Assembly (NCBI GenBank): GCA_014378525.1
Contig: JACMNL010000026.1
Coordinates: 1 to 64,000, forward strand
Source of the DNA: Bacteriovorax sp.
GTDB taxonomy: Bacteria > Bdellovibrionota > Bacteriovoracia > Bacteriovoracales > Bacteriovoracaceae
Direction of reading: 5' to 3'
DNA length: 64,000 nt
The notes below the pieces were generated by a model. That model did no database searches and was not told the DNA's origin. It was given only the letters and a program-made list of their open reading frames with translations. The number at the start of each line of letters is the position of its first letter. Positions within the stretch are counted from its first letter, which is position 1. Shown piece after piece: positions 8,551-18,147 of this stretch. The position numbers and the translations under genes were made by a program.

Positions 8551-10032
8551 AAGGTATCCAAAAATATTCGAAGGAATTTTCACTATATAGTAAAGTAGCT
8601 TCTTTCCAAAACCTGTCTGGTAAAACTCTGCATCTTTAATCGCTTTTGCTGAATCCAGGTGAATACTCTCATCCATACGTGATTTAATATCACCTTGAAC
8701 CTGTGCGGCCAGTTCAGGGTTGTTCTCACAAGAAATGATCATCTCTGCATTGAAGTTAGCTGAGCGAGGGTCAACATTATAAGTTCCAATCACAACATCT
8801 TTCTGATCGAAGACAAAAGTCTTGGCGTGTACACCAAAACGAGCGTCACCTGAAAGATTCTCTACTACTTCATAAGACTTTGGTTTTTGTCCTTTGAATA
8901 TATATGAATCAAGTCCTTTCTTTAACCATTCATTTGCAATACTGTCGAAAGCTGCATAAACATAGATAGCATCTGTGGAGTTTAAGCTATTTGTTAAAAG
9001 CTTTACATCAACCTTTTTATTGAAAGCATTTTCGAGGGCCCCTGCTAATTCATCGTTCACGATAAAATATGGTGAATCGATGATGATCTGTTTTTCTGCG
9101 TTTTTAATTTTATCAAAGATGAAGTGCTTGATCACCCGGTCTTCTTTTCTGTTTTTAGTTCCGATAGACGGGTATTCAGAATGGAAACCTAACTGATCAC
9201 AAGTTCCACGGTATTCTTTTTTAAGTTCAGTGTCACCTTTGTTTCTGATAGAAGTTTCAACTGAAGAATCCATTGAATCATTGATAAAACTTTTTGCAGC
9301 TGCAACTTTTTTATTCCAGTTCTTAAGGTCGTAGTTGAAAGCATTATCGTCGTTATTAGCATCGCCACGTCTGTATTTTGCATCGTCAGCTTCAGGCATT
9401 TTTTCTCTGGCAACACGTACGCTTTTTTCAGCAACAAAAGTTTCATTAAAAGTTGTCTCTATTGATTTTACCAGTTCACCTTCAATATGAAGTTCGCGGT
9501 CCATAAAGTTATAGTCTTTGCTTAAATCGAAATATTCGTCACCGATGTTTCTTCCGCCGGTAATAATTTCGTTACCATCGATCAGAAGAAGTTTTCTATG
9601 GTTTCTATATTGTCCTGAAAATAAATTTAGAGTTGAAGTTATATTGAAGTACTTAACTTCGATGCCTTCTTTTTCAAGTTCGTGAGTATAAAATGGAGAC
9701 AAGTCGTTTTTCACCATAAAATAATCAAGAAGAATTCTAACCTTTACACCCTGACGAGCTTTTTTGACTAAAGCTTGTGTAAAAAGTTTTGCTGATTTAT
9801 CAGTTCTATAAATGAAGTATTCAACTTCAATAGATTTTTCTGCTCTATCAATCATCTGCAAACGTTCTTCCAATGAAGCGAGTCCGTGATTTAATAAAAT
9901 AAGTTCGTGAGGAGCTGCACTTTTCACACTAAAAGGATTCAATGCTTCCTGAGCAAATGTTCCATGAGAAAACATCGCTACAGATAATAATGAAAGAGTC
10001 ATAACCCATTTAGGTGCGTTCATTGTCTTCAT
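8545..10032 (-). CDS. Exported phospholipase D family protein (cardiolipin synthase/YmdC-like)
   Basis: Signal peptide after MKTMNAPKWVM; two HKD motifs HRKLLLIDGNEIITGGRN and HAKTFVFDQKDVVIGTYNVDPRS. Start chosen at 10032 (GAGG 6 nt upstream); the ORF track extends to 10116. Confidence 0.85.
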   Translation of the reverse strand: MKTMNAPKWVMTLSLLSVAMFSHGTFAQEALNPFSVKSAAPHELILLNHGLASLEERLQMIDRAEKSIEVEYFIYRTDKSAKLFTQALVKKARQGVKVRILLDYFMVKNDLSPFYTHELEKEGIEVKYFNITSTLNLFSGQYRNHRKLLLIDGNEIITGGRNIGDEYFDLSKDYNFMDRELHIEGELVKSIETTFNETFVAEKSVRVAREKMPEADDAKYRRGDANNDDNAFNYDLKNWNKKVAAAKSFINDSMDSSVETSIRNKGDTELKKEYRGTCDQLGFHSEYPSIGTKNRKEDRVIKHFIFDKIKNAEKQIIIDSPYFIVNDELAGALENAFNKKVDVKLLTNSLNSTDAIYVYAAFDSIANEWLKKGLDSYIFKGQKPKSYEVVENLSGDARFGVHAKTFVFDQKDVVIGTYNVDPRSANFNAEMIISCENNPELAAQVQGDIKSRMDESIHLDSAKAIKDAEFYQTGFGKKLLYYIVKIPSNIFGYLL

Positions 10033-10196
10033 ACAGGCCCTCGCCAATTTAGTTTTTTGTACCCCTAGATTAAGGCCTAACCTTGCTTTCAATGACCTCA
10101 TTTGTAAAAAGTACATACCCTGTCAGGATGCTAGACATAGCTGGGATTATTGACTTAAGCTATTGAAACTCAACGAACTACTTTTTTAAACCTGCA

Positions 10197-11009
10197 CTAC
10201 ACGACCTTAAACAAATCCATACAAAGCGCATACACTTCCTCAGTCCCCGACGAATGAATAACTTTGTGACTTTCTTCAATGGCCTTATTACAAATTTCCA
10301 AAATCTCTTTATATGATTTTTTATCCATCGTGAACACCGACGAAAAATGCAGATTTTTTTTATGCCCTTCTTCCTGAATAGATTTTATGACCTGTGTTCT
10401 CAAACTCACCTGATAAGGCTCATTTGAAGAAGAAGCTTTAGGTAAATGTATCGATTCACCTGAAAAAATAAAATTTCCATTTTCTCGCTTAACCAGATTA
10501 TATCTTTCTAAAAAAATAAGTGTGTCTTTTACAACATCAATTGAAAGAGAAAATCTTTCGACCAAACTTTCTACAGACTGCAGTTCATGAGAGCTAGTTG
10601 AGATATGAATAGCAGTAGGAATCCAACTGGAAAAATACTGCGATATAAACTCTTCACTATCCCTCGCCCCTTTCGCCTGCACTTTATTTTCCAAATCATC
10701 ACGGCGCTTAAGCATTTCCACTCTGCGCTCTTCTAAATACTTTCGAAGTTCGGGTGTTGTTGCTCTCGACAACCTAAGAAGCAGTAAAAAATACTCACCC
10801 TCGAGAGGATTTAATTTCAAGAAATGAACAAGTTTCACCCCGTGATCCTCGGTCAACTCCACTTTTCCCCTCAAAGTCTGCGATAAATAGGCGGCCTGGC
10901 AGTTCATGGCCTTGGCCATCGAGGACTGAAAGCCCCTCTTTTGCTCGTCTGAAGCACTTAACTCACGTAGATATTCCTTATAATCCTGATAACTTAGAGG
11001 TGAAATCAT
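10197..11009 (-). CDS. TIGR02147 family (DUF4423-type) putative regulator
   Basis: N-terminal YQDYKEYLREL...AAYLSQTLRGKVELTEDHGVKLVHFLKLNPLEGEYFLLLLRLSRA pattern of the TIGR02147 family. Confidence 0.8.
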   Translation of the reverse strand: MISPLSYQDYKEYLRELSASDEQKRGFQSSMAKAMNCQAAYLSQTLRGKVELTEDHGVKLVHFLKLNPLEGEYFLLLLRLSRATTPELRKYLEERRVEMLKRRDDLENKVQAKGARDSEEFISQYFSSWIPTAIHISTSSHELQSVESLVERFSLSIDVVKDTLIFLERYNLVKRENGNFIFSGESIHLPKASSSNEPYQVSLRTQVIKSIQEEGHKKNLHFSSVFTMDKKSYKEILEICNKAIEESHKVIHSSGTEEVYALCMDLFKVV

Positions 11010-11134
11010 AGCCTTTTCCGTTGTTTATAATTTATTAACAAACCAATTAAAGTTTATATATTAAATATATATCACACTGTTTCGTAATTATGTATAAGGT
11101 CTCAACAAAACTTTTAACCAACCAGGGTGATTTT

Positions 11135-11554
11135 ATGAAAACAATTTTAGCTTTATCTTTTTTAGTAGTCTCAACAGTTACTCACGCAGGCCCATCAGTA
11201 AGTGGCGGAATCGCGTACCATGAAGATTTCGAATCATGCAAAAACACAAAAGCAAAAGTATCTTTAACGATCACTGCAGATGTAACTCCAAAAATGATCA
11301 CAGGACGCCTGACAGAAGGAAAAGTAACAAGTATTTTAAAATGTACTGAAGGAAATAACAAAAAAAGCAAAATCACTGGTGAAGAATTAGTGTTTGCTTG
11401 TAACGAAGAAAGAGCAGGAGAAGGTCAACTATACGTAGAAGTGACAAGAAACGTTGCAGGATTAAAATACGCATCTGTTTTCAGAAAGGACATTATTCAA
11501 AGAAACTCTTTAATGAACAAACTTTCATGTGACCAACAAGTATCTAACAAGTAA
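11135..11554 (+). CDS. Small secreted hypothetical protein
   Basis: MKTILALSFLVVSTVTHA signal peptide; start placed at 11135 (AGGGTGA upstream) rather than 11090; followed by a strong terminator. Confidence 0.7.
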   Translation: MKTILALSFLVVSTVTHAGPSVSGGIAYHEDFESCKNTKAKVSLTITADVTPKMITGRLTEGKVTSILKCTEGNNKKSKITGEELVFACNEERAGEGQLYVEVTRNVAGLKYASVFRKDIIQRNSLMNKLSCDQQVSNK

Positions 11555-11573
11555 TTAACTAAAACATTCTTAT

Positions 11574-11600
11574 AAAGGCCCTGTTCGCAGGGCCTTTTTC
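11574..11600 (+). terminator. Rho-independent terminator with UUCG loop
   Basis: AAAGGCCCTG-TTCG-CAGGGCCTTT followed by TTC. Confidence 0.88.
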
Positions 11601-11632
11601 TTATGATACGATTATTTCCACAGGAGTAGCGT

Positions 11633-12301
11633 ATCAATACATTAAAGAAAAATTCACTCAACCTCGTCAGTTTCCCCGTCGGAAGCTATCAGTGCAACTG
11701 CTCAATCCTCTACTCGGATAAAACACGAGAAGCGATCATCATCGATCCAGGCAACGACCACGAATTTATTTTCAAAAAAATTGCAGACTTGAATATCAAA
11801 GTAAAACAACTGATCCATACTCACGCTCACTTTGATCACATCGGTAGAAGTACAGAAATTTCCAACCAGACCGGCGCTACAATCCATTTACATAAAGGTG
11901 ATCAGTTTTTATACGATGCTCTTCCACAACAAGGAATTTTCTTCAGTCAAGTTGTCGGTGCCCCTAAGGCCATCGATTCTTATCTGGAAGAAGGACAGGA
12001 GTTTGGATTTGAAGACCCGGAAATAAAAACATTCTTAAAAACACTGCATACTCCAGGACATACTCCCGGTTCATGCTGCTTTTATACTGAATATTTTGAT
12101 GAGCCTCAACTTTTTGCCGGTGATACACTTTTTCAGCGTTCTATCGGAAGATCCGATTTACCAGGCGGAGACGGAAGACTGATTATCAAATCAATCAAAG
12201 ATAAACTTCTCACATTGCCAGATGAAACAATTGTGATCGCGGGCCATGGAGGCAAGACCCGCATTTTTGAAGAAAAAAAATCCAATCCATTTCTTTGTTA
12301 A
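11633..12301 (+). CDS. Metallo-beta-lactamase fold hydrolase (glyoxalase II-like); likely non-canonical ATC start
   Basis: HTHAHFDHIG, TPGHTPGSCCFY, FAGDTLFQRSIGRSDLPGGD. The conserved N-terminus LVSFPVGSYQCNCSILYSDKTREAIIIDPG is in frame upstream of the track start (TTG 11789). AGGAG at 11622 precedes ATC at 11633. Confidence 0.8.
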   Translation: MNTLKKNSLNLVSFPVGSYQCNCSILYSDKTREAIIIDPGNDHEFIFKKIADLNIKVKQLIHTHAHFDHIGRSTEISNQTGATIHLHKGDQFLYDALPQQGIFFSQVVGAPKAIDSYLEEGQEFGFEDPEIKTFLKTLHTPGHTPGSCCFYTEYFDEPQLFAGDTLFQRSIGRSDLPGGDGRLIIKSIKDKLLTLPDETIVIAGHGGKTRIFEEKKSNPFLC

Positions 12302-12307
12302 GAAATA

Positions 12308-14728
12308 TTAAGCCTCTGCCGGATGAACAACATCCGGAAGTTTGTAGACCATAAAAATTGGAATCAATAAAAACACTGAACCTACAAAGTATGGTGCAGC
12401 TGATCCGCTCTTATAATAAATAACAGCAGCAGCAATCGGCCCTACTACTCTCGCCAGTGCTCCCATTGATCTGAAAATACCAACGCTTCGTCCTTGCTCT
12501 TCAGCTGGAGTATAGAACGTCACGAGTGTTGTTAAACACGGCATGATCATTGATGAACCTATAGCAAGGAAAAATAATCCTGCATAAAGCATCAGTGATG
12601 AATAAGCTATAGCAATTAATAGAAGTCCCGGGATGAGAGAAATCATTCCAATCATGGCCATATTCTTTTCACCAACATCAGCGGCCTTTCTTCTGACAAC
12701 ACCACCCTGAACGAAAGCGATAATGAATCCTATGTAGATGAAGATGTAAGCGTTTTGCATTGATGTATAATTCAATCTTTCAGCAGCTAAAAATGTAAGC
12801 GTGAATTCCATACCGGAAAACGCTGCAAGGAAAGCAAAGTATCCAAGGTTTACTAAATTGATTCCCGGGTAAGGAAGTGGTTTGAAAAGTTTGAAGATGT
12901 TTGCACTTCTTTCAGTTGTCACCAGACCACGTTTCTGAGGCGGTAAACTTTCCTTGAACTTCGTTGAAATCCAGACGGTGTTAAAAATTGAAAGACAAAA
13001 TGCGAATGCGGCCGGAACTGAAAATGGATTGATTCCGTAAGCAACAGACTCGGGATAAATTTTTGTTAAATCAATCAGCGACAAGATCCCACCGAACGCA
13101 GGTCCGACAACAAACCCCAGTGCGAAGGCCACTCCGATGATCGCCATCCCCTTTGATCTGTTTTCTTTTGTAGTCACGTCGGCCACAACAGCTGTGGCCG
13201 TTGAAATGTTACCACCCATGATTCCGTCGATGATTCTTGAAATAATTAAGAGTGTGAATGAGCCGGAGAAGAACCAGATGGCGTAACCAAAGGCCATACC
13301 ACCCATCGAGTAAGAAAGAACCGGCTTTCTTCCGATCTTATCCGAAAGCGCTCCCCAAAGAGGTGCGGCCACGAATTGTAGTCCCGAATAAATAGCACCA
13401 AGCATACCACCGAATAAAACAATTCCTGAAAAAGCATTCGTTGAGTTCGCAGTATAATTTGAAATCGACTGAATCGATCCAAAAATAGCCTGAAGAAATA
13501 CGTTATGTGAATCAACTGTTAAATAATGTTTTGCTAGACTTGGAAACAATGGAAAAATAATTGAAAAGCCGACTAGATCCAGAAAGATTGTCAGGGCCAC
13601 GATGAAAATTGAAGACTTTGCTTCAGAAGTTAATGGAGTTGATTTCTGTTTTAATTCTGCCTTACTCATAACTTCATATTCCTTATAATCATTTTTTTCT
13701 AACGTATAAAAATCATTTTCCCGGGTATCACTATCAGCTAAACATTGATTCTCAACAAATCCTGCAAAGTCCCTGCACCATTTTTCATCATCGTTCAGAC
13801 AAGGAATGAAATGGATATCTCCACCATTTTCATTTGCAGTATGCTTTAACTCTACTCCCAATTCGTCCAGCGTTTCCAAACAGTCCGCTACGAAGCTCGG
13901 TGAATAAACGGCAAGATTTTTTTCTCCTTCCTTCACCAGCTTAACAACTGTGTTTTCAGTATAAGGAGTCAGCCATTCTTCAGAACCAAATCTCGACTGA
14001 AAAGTCACAGTGACTTTCGAGTGGTCAATATTTTTCAAATGGTCTCGGATTAAATAAAATGTTTCATAACAGTGTAGATAATAAGCATCTTCTTTTTGCA
14101 CGACTCTTCTTTTTTGGATCCCGTGAAAAGTTAAAAGCAGGCGGTCGATTGAAACTCCACTCGTTTTAAATTTTTCCAGGTATAAATCAATCTGGCGTGC
14201 ACTGTTATCAATGAATGCTTTTGATGTATGAAAATTTGTAACGATGCTGATCTCAGGAATTTTGACTCTCCCCTTAATCACATGTGCCAGCCCGTCAATC
14301 CCTGAAGCAATCGTTGATTCAGAGTATTGCGGGAACATTGGAATGACTTTTAGTTTAGTCGCTGGAGCTGGATCCTTCTCCCAGTTGTCCCAGACCTCAC
14401 TCACGCGGGGTTCAGACAGCAAAAAAGCATGGTTCACTTCTACCTTAGGAGACTTCAGGTTGGTTCTCACTTTGTCAGTAAAGGCCTTAGTGATCGTCAG
14501 TAGCGGAAAGCTCTTTCCGTCCCAGATACGGGCATATAGCATAGCAGATTTTTTTGGTCTAAAAGGCAATACGAAGCAATTTAAGATGATTTTCCAGACG
14601 ATGGGATTAATATCAACCACTCGCGGGTCTGCCAGAAACTCTTTTAGAAATGCCCGGACATCTCTTACTTTGGGGCTTTTGGGAGAACCCAATTGCACAA
14701 AAACAACTTTTGTTTTTCCTTCACTCAC
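12308..14728 (-). CDS. hemH: Ferrochelatase fused in frame to MFS transporter
   Basis: Residues ~1-345: VQLGSP, TFHGIQKR, FQSRFGSEEWLTPYT, FVADCLETLDEL (ferrochelatase). Residues ~370-806: MFS 12-TM with GALSDKIGRKPVLS and DGIMGGN. No stop between. Confidence 0.85.
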   Translation of the reverse strand: MSEGKTKVVFVQLGSPKSPKVRDVRAFLKEFLADPRVVDINPIVWKIILNCFVLPFRPKKSAMLYARIWDGKSFPLLTITKAFTDKVRTNLKSPKVEVNHAFLLSEPRVSEVWDNWEKDPAPATKLKVIPMFPQYSESTIASGIDGLAHVIKGRVKIPEISIVTNFHTSKAFIDNSARQIDLYLEKFKTSGVSIDRLLLTFHGIQKRRVVQKEDAYYLHCYETFYLIRDHLKNIDHSKVTVTFQSRFGSEEWLTPYTENTVVKLVKEGEKNLAVYSPSFVADCLETLDELGVELKHTANENGGDIHFIPCLNDDEKWCRDFAGFVENQCLADSDTRENDFYTLEKNDYKEYEVMSKAELKQKSTPLTSEAKSSIFIVALTIFLDLVGFSIIFPLFPSLAKHYLTVDSHNVFLQAIFGSIQSISNYTANSTNAFSGIVLFGGMLGAIYSGLQFVAAPLWGALSDKIGRKPVLSYSMGGMAFGYAIWFFSGSFTLLIISRIIDGIMGGNISTATAVVADVTTKENRSKGMAIIGVAFALGFVVGPAFGGILSLIDLTKIYPESVAYGINPFSVPAAFAFCLSIFNTVWISTKFKESLPPQKRGLVTTERSANIFKLFKPLPYPGINLVNLGYFAFLAAFSGMEFTLTFLAAERLNYTSMQNAYIFIYIGFIIAFVQGGVVRRKAADVGEKNMAMIGMISLIPGLLLIAIAYSSLMLYAGLFFLAIGSSMIMPCLTTLVTFYTPAEEQGRSVGIFRSMGALARVVGPIAAAVIYYKSGSAAPYFVGSVFLLIPIFMVYKLPDVVHPAEA

Positions 14729-14800
14729 AGCTTTATTCCTTCCCGTTTAAATGTTATAAAGGTGTATCACGATTAATCTCCAAACGACCATGGAAAGCAT

Positions 14801-15328
14801 ATGAAAAAGGCCCTAAAAACTGCCAAGACTTCTGCTAGACAAAGTGAACTTAAAAATTTCGCATTAGGCGAAACACATACGGATTATCCAAATACGTACG
14901 CTCCGCAAGTTCTGGAAGCATTCGACAACAAAAATCCCGGTAAAGTTGCATGGACAACTTTCATCTGCACTGAGTTTACATCTCTGTGCCCGAAGACTGG
15001 ACAACCTGACTTCGCAAAAATTTTCATCAACTACATTGCCGATAAAAAAATGGTTGAATCAAAATCATTAAAACTTTATCTTTTCAGTTTCAGAAACCAC
15101 GGCGACTTTCACGAAGACTGCGTTCAAAAGATTTGTGACGATCTTACAAAACTAATGAAGCCCCAATACCTGGAGGTTATCGGTGAGTTCACTCCACGCG
15201 GCGGAATCTCTATTTTTCCGTTCGCAAGTTACTCATCATCTTACAAAAAATTTGTGCAAATTAAAGAACAGCGTTTAATAAATTATGCTCCAGGGAAATA
15301 CACCATGGATCTATCTAAAATATACTAG
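14801..15328 (+). CDS. queF: NADPH-dependent 7-cyano-7-deazaguanine reductase QueF
   Basis: CTEFTSLCPKTGQPDFAKI, KSLKLYLFSFRNHGDFHE; small QueF. Confidence 0.95.
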   Translation: MKKALKTAKTSARQSELKNFALGETHTDYPNTYAPQVLEAFDNKNPGKVAWTTFICTEFTSLCPKTGQPDFAKIFINYIADKKMVESKSLKLYLFSFRNHGDFHEDCVQKICDDLTKLMKPQYLEVIGEFTPRGGISIFPFASYSSSYKKFVQIKEQRLINYAPGKYTMDLSKIY

Positions 15329-15331
15329 GAA

Positions 15332-15535
15332 ATGTTTATGGGAATTGGATTAACAGAAGGGATTCTTATCGCTGCGATCGCAATGCTTCTTTTTGGCGGG
15401 AAAAAAATCCCACAATTAGGAAGAACATTGGGTGAATCAATCAAAGGATTCAAAGAAGGAATGAAGCACGAACCAAAAGATAGTGCAGACGAAATTGAAA
15501 AAAAATTGGAAGATAAGAACGAAAAAAAATCGTAA
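15332..15535 (+). CDS. tatA: Sec-independent translocase TatA
   Basis: MGIGLTEGILIAAIAMLLFGGKKIPQLGRTLGESIKGFKEGMK. Confidence 0.9.
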   Translation: MFMGIGLTEGILIAAIAMLLFGGKKIPQLGRTLGESIKGFKEGMKHEPKDSADEIEKKLEDKNEKKS

Positions 15536-17092
15536 TTATTTTTCGCTGAACTCTTCCACCATTTTCAAAACAAGTGCCTGGTCTCTGGGCACTACATCTT
15601 TCAACCTGAAACACGCATGCACTAATTTCTCATAAGAAACATGAATGTCTTTTTTCGCCAGAAGTATCGTCACATATCTCACGGCCCTGTCCACCAGTTT
15701 ATTATTGCTGGCCCTAACCCATGTCATCAGGTTCGATTCATACCGGCCCATTCGTCCCATAATCGTCGTAGAAAGATTATTAATCAGGACTTTCAGCACC
15801 AGATGCGCCGACAGAAAATTCAAGCTCTCCAGCTGCAATGTATGTTTTAATTCTTCCAGCTCAAAATGAATCTGATTATTTGGTTTATCATAAGTAATTT
15901 TAAAATAAGAATGAGGTGCATTCAGGTAAGTTGAACGGACTTCCGGAAATTTTTTACTAAAATCAAACCCCATCAGTCTTTCACCTGAAGTTGCATTTGT
16001 GATTTCTTTCCAGTGAAATGTTCGGGGCGCTCGAAGTAATAACTCATTCCATGCTGATTCAGCATTTTCTGAATTCCTGAAGTAGAGATATGAGAGTGAA
16101 GGGTTTTTTACAACATCCATCTGGTTTTCAAACGGGTATAAACTGAACGTCGGTGATCTCTCCGTCGTATCAGTTAAAATACTGATCCCGAAATAAGGAT
16201 CTGTTTCATAAAAAATGTATCCACCTTTTTTATAGATATCACTTTCTCTTTCAATGAATGGTTTTAAAAAACTAAAATCATTTTTATTAACGACACTCTG
16301 GATATTTTTCACTTCACTTTCAATCAAACTAAAACTCTGATCATAAAACCACATCCCAAGTCCCGCTACATACATCAATATTGTTGTCGCCTGCATACGT
16401 GTACTGCCTGTCAAGGCCATCGGTCCAACAGTTAAATTGATCTTGTGAATTTTTGGATCTTCAATGACACGTTTTGAGCGCTCTGCTGTCTTGATTAAAA
16501 CATCATCAGGATTGCAGTAAAGAAAAAATGGAGCTCGCCCGCTAATTCTCGCTGCCGCTTCTGTCGCACCGATCACAAATGGTGTTTCTCCACCTTCGGT
16601 CGTTGAAATAAGAAGATCGCCGTCTTTAAATCCCAGTTCTGTTAACTGTCTTTCGCCAAACTCCGGAAAGTCTTCAAATTTTTCCACCGAATTAATGAGA
16701 GCAACATCTCCACCGGCCATGAAGCTCACGATTCTGCTTTCTAGACTTTTATTGCCTGCATGCTGATGGCGCCAGATCGTTTCCAGGGCCAGCGATAATC
16801 TTCCAGTTGCTCCACAACCGCAAAGAAAAATATTCCCTCCGCTAATAATTGTATCGCGTACTTTTTCCTGCAGGAATTTTATTTGGGGTAAACTTTCTTC
16901 AACTTTTTTGAAAACATCCTGATCGATTTCTTTAATAGAAGCAATCGCACGAACAACATTATTTTTTGCATCGTCTGATAAATTTAATGTGCGTGGGTTT
17001 GGTGTTTCAGTGGGGAGTCCTCCCAGGCGAAACTGTGCGCTTACTTTCAGGAACTCGGAAGCCCCCTGTTCATACTTAATTTGTTCTTCCAT
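15536..17092 (-). CDS. SIS-domain protein, MurQ / glucokinase-regulatory-protein-like
   Basis: GGNIFLCGCGATGRLS, FMAGGDVALINSVEKFED, STTEGGETPFVIGAT, VGPMALTGSTRMQATT; 518 aa, longer than typical MurQ. Confidence 0.72.
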   Translation of the reverse strand: MEEQIKYEQGASEFLKVSAQFRLGGLPTETPNPRTLNLSDDAKNNVVRAIASIKEIDQDVFKKVEESLPQIKFLQEKVRDTIISGGNIFLCGCGATGRLSLALETIWRHQHAGNKSLESRIVSFMAGGDVALINSVEKFEDFPEFGERQLTELGFKDGDLLISTTEGGETPFVIGATEAAARISGRAPFFLYCNPDDVLIKTAERSKRVIEDPKIHKINLTVGPMALTGSTRMQATTILMYVAGLGMWFYDQSFSLIESEVKNIQSVVNKNDFSFLKPFIERESDIYKKGGYIFYETDPYFGISILTDTTERSPTFSLYPFENQMDVVKNPSLSYLYFRNSENAESAWNELLLRAPRTFHWKEITNATSGERLMGFDFSKKFPEVRSTYLNAPHSYFKITYDKPNNQIHFELEELKHTLQLESLNFLSAHLVLKVLINNLSTTIMGRMGRYESNLMTWVRASNNKLVDRAVRYVTILLAKKDIHVSYEKLVHACFRLKDVVPRDQALVLKMVEEFSEK

Positions 17093-17107
17093 GAATCCAA
17101 CTTAATT

Positions 17108-17494
17108 TTAGAATTTAATGTCTTTCTTAATTCTCTCTAAAATTTCATCGAGGTCAAATGGTTTTAAAATAAGTCCGCGTCCTCCGGCGTTTACAACTTC
17201 AGTTTCTTTTACATCGAAGGCGCCAGTGAGAAGATAGAAGACCGGCAAAGTTTCATAATAGCTTCCTAGATTTTTTAATAGATCCATTCCCGTCATTGCA
17301 CCCATATTGGAATCAGAGATCACAACCTGAATATCGTTTTTATGCTGTTGACATAATTCCAATGCGTGAGCGCCTGAGGTGGCCTTCAAGATTTGTACAC
17401 CTTCTATGTCGAGAACTTCTTCATACATATCCAAAAGATCAGTATCGTCGTCGACAAGAAGGACTTTGGGGGAAACTTTGTTCATGAGATTCAT
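17108..17494 (-). CDS. Response regulator receiver-domain protein
   Basis: KVLLVDDDTDLLDMYEEVL, VVISDSNMGAMTGMDLL, GRGLILKPFDLDEI; stand-alone REC. Confidence 0.9.
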   Translation of the reverse strand: MNLMNKVSPKVLLVDDDTDLLDMYEEVLDIEGVQILKATSGAHALELCQQHKNDIQVVISDSNMGAMTGMDLLKNLGSYYETLPVFYLLTGAFDVKETEVVNAGGRGLILKPFDLDEILERIKKDIKF

Positions 17495-17560
17495 CTTAAT
17501 GCAGAATGTAGGTTTTCTTTGAGGTAAATGTCTAAGTAGTGGGATTAAATAAGGGTAAAA

Positions 17561-17585
17561 AAAAGGAAGCTATTGAAGCTTCCTT
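17561..17585 (-). terminator. Rho-independent terminator of the ffh-rpsP-khpA unit
   Basis: Minus strand AAGGAAGCT-TCAAT-AGCTTCCTTTTTTTT; perfect 9-bp stem and T run. Confidence 0.85.
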
Positions 17586-17620
17586 GATTTTGGCCCAAAA
17601 AAAGGGCATTTAAATGAAAT

Positions 17621-17860
17621 TTACTCGATAATTTCTAAAACGGAGCGCTTCTTTAATTTGGTCGACGCTGCATTTAGAATAGTTCGTAGTGATCTGGCCG
17701 TGCGACCTTGTTTACCGATAATTTTACCTAAATCAGTTTTATCCACTTTAAGTTCGATTACAGTTGTTTGTTCACCAACGATCTCGTTAACACTAACCGA
17801 TTCCGGCATATCAACAAGTGCTTTACTTATATAACTGATAAGGTCTTTCAACTCACTCAC
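17621..17860 (-). CDS. khpA: KH-domain RNA-binding protein (KhpA/YlqC-like)
   Basis: [22 protein letters not shown]; located after rpsP. Confidence 0.9.
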   Translation of the reverse strand: MSELKDLISYISKALVDMPESVSVNEIVGEQTTVIELKVDKTDLGKIIGKQGRTARSLRTILNAASTKLKKRSVLEIIE

Positions 17861-17904
17861 AACAAACCTCCAAAAATAATTCTCTTAAAAAGCTTTGAAG
17901 CTAA

Positions 17905-18147
17905 TTAAAGAGCGATTTTTTGGTTTTTAAGAAGAGTTCTAACAGTATCAGAAATAGTTGCACCAACAGCTACTAGAGCTTTAAGGCGGTCAACTTTTAC
18001 GTTCTTAAGTGCTGTAGCGTCTTTTGGATTGTATTGTCCAAGTTTTTCAAGGTATCCACCGTCTCTTGATTTACGAGAGCTCGTAGCTACGATTGTATAA
18101 ACAGGATCATTCTTTCTTCCACCACGCGATAGTCTAACAGTTAACAT
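17905..18147 (-). CDS. rpsP: 30S ribosomal protein S16
   Basis: MLTVRLSRGGRKNDPVYTIVATSSRKSRDGGYLEKLGQYNP. Confidence 0.97.
   Translation of the reverse strand: MLTVRLSRGGRKNDPVYTIVATSSRKSRDGGYLEKLGQYNPKDATALKNVKVDRLKALVAVGATISDTVRTLLKNQKIAL

Noticed and set aside
9189-9446. 85-aa minus ORF inside the PLD gene
   Set aside because: Alternative-frame ORF in the same strand region as an intact PLD CDS; amino-acid composition unlike a real protein.
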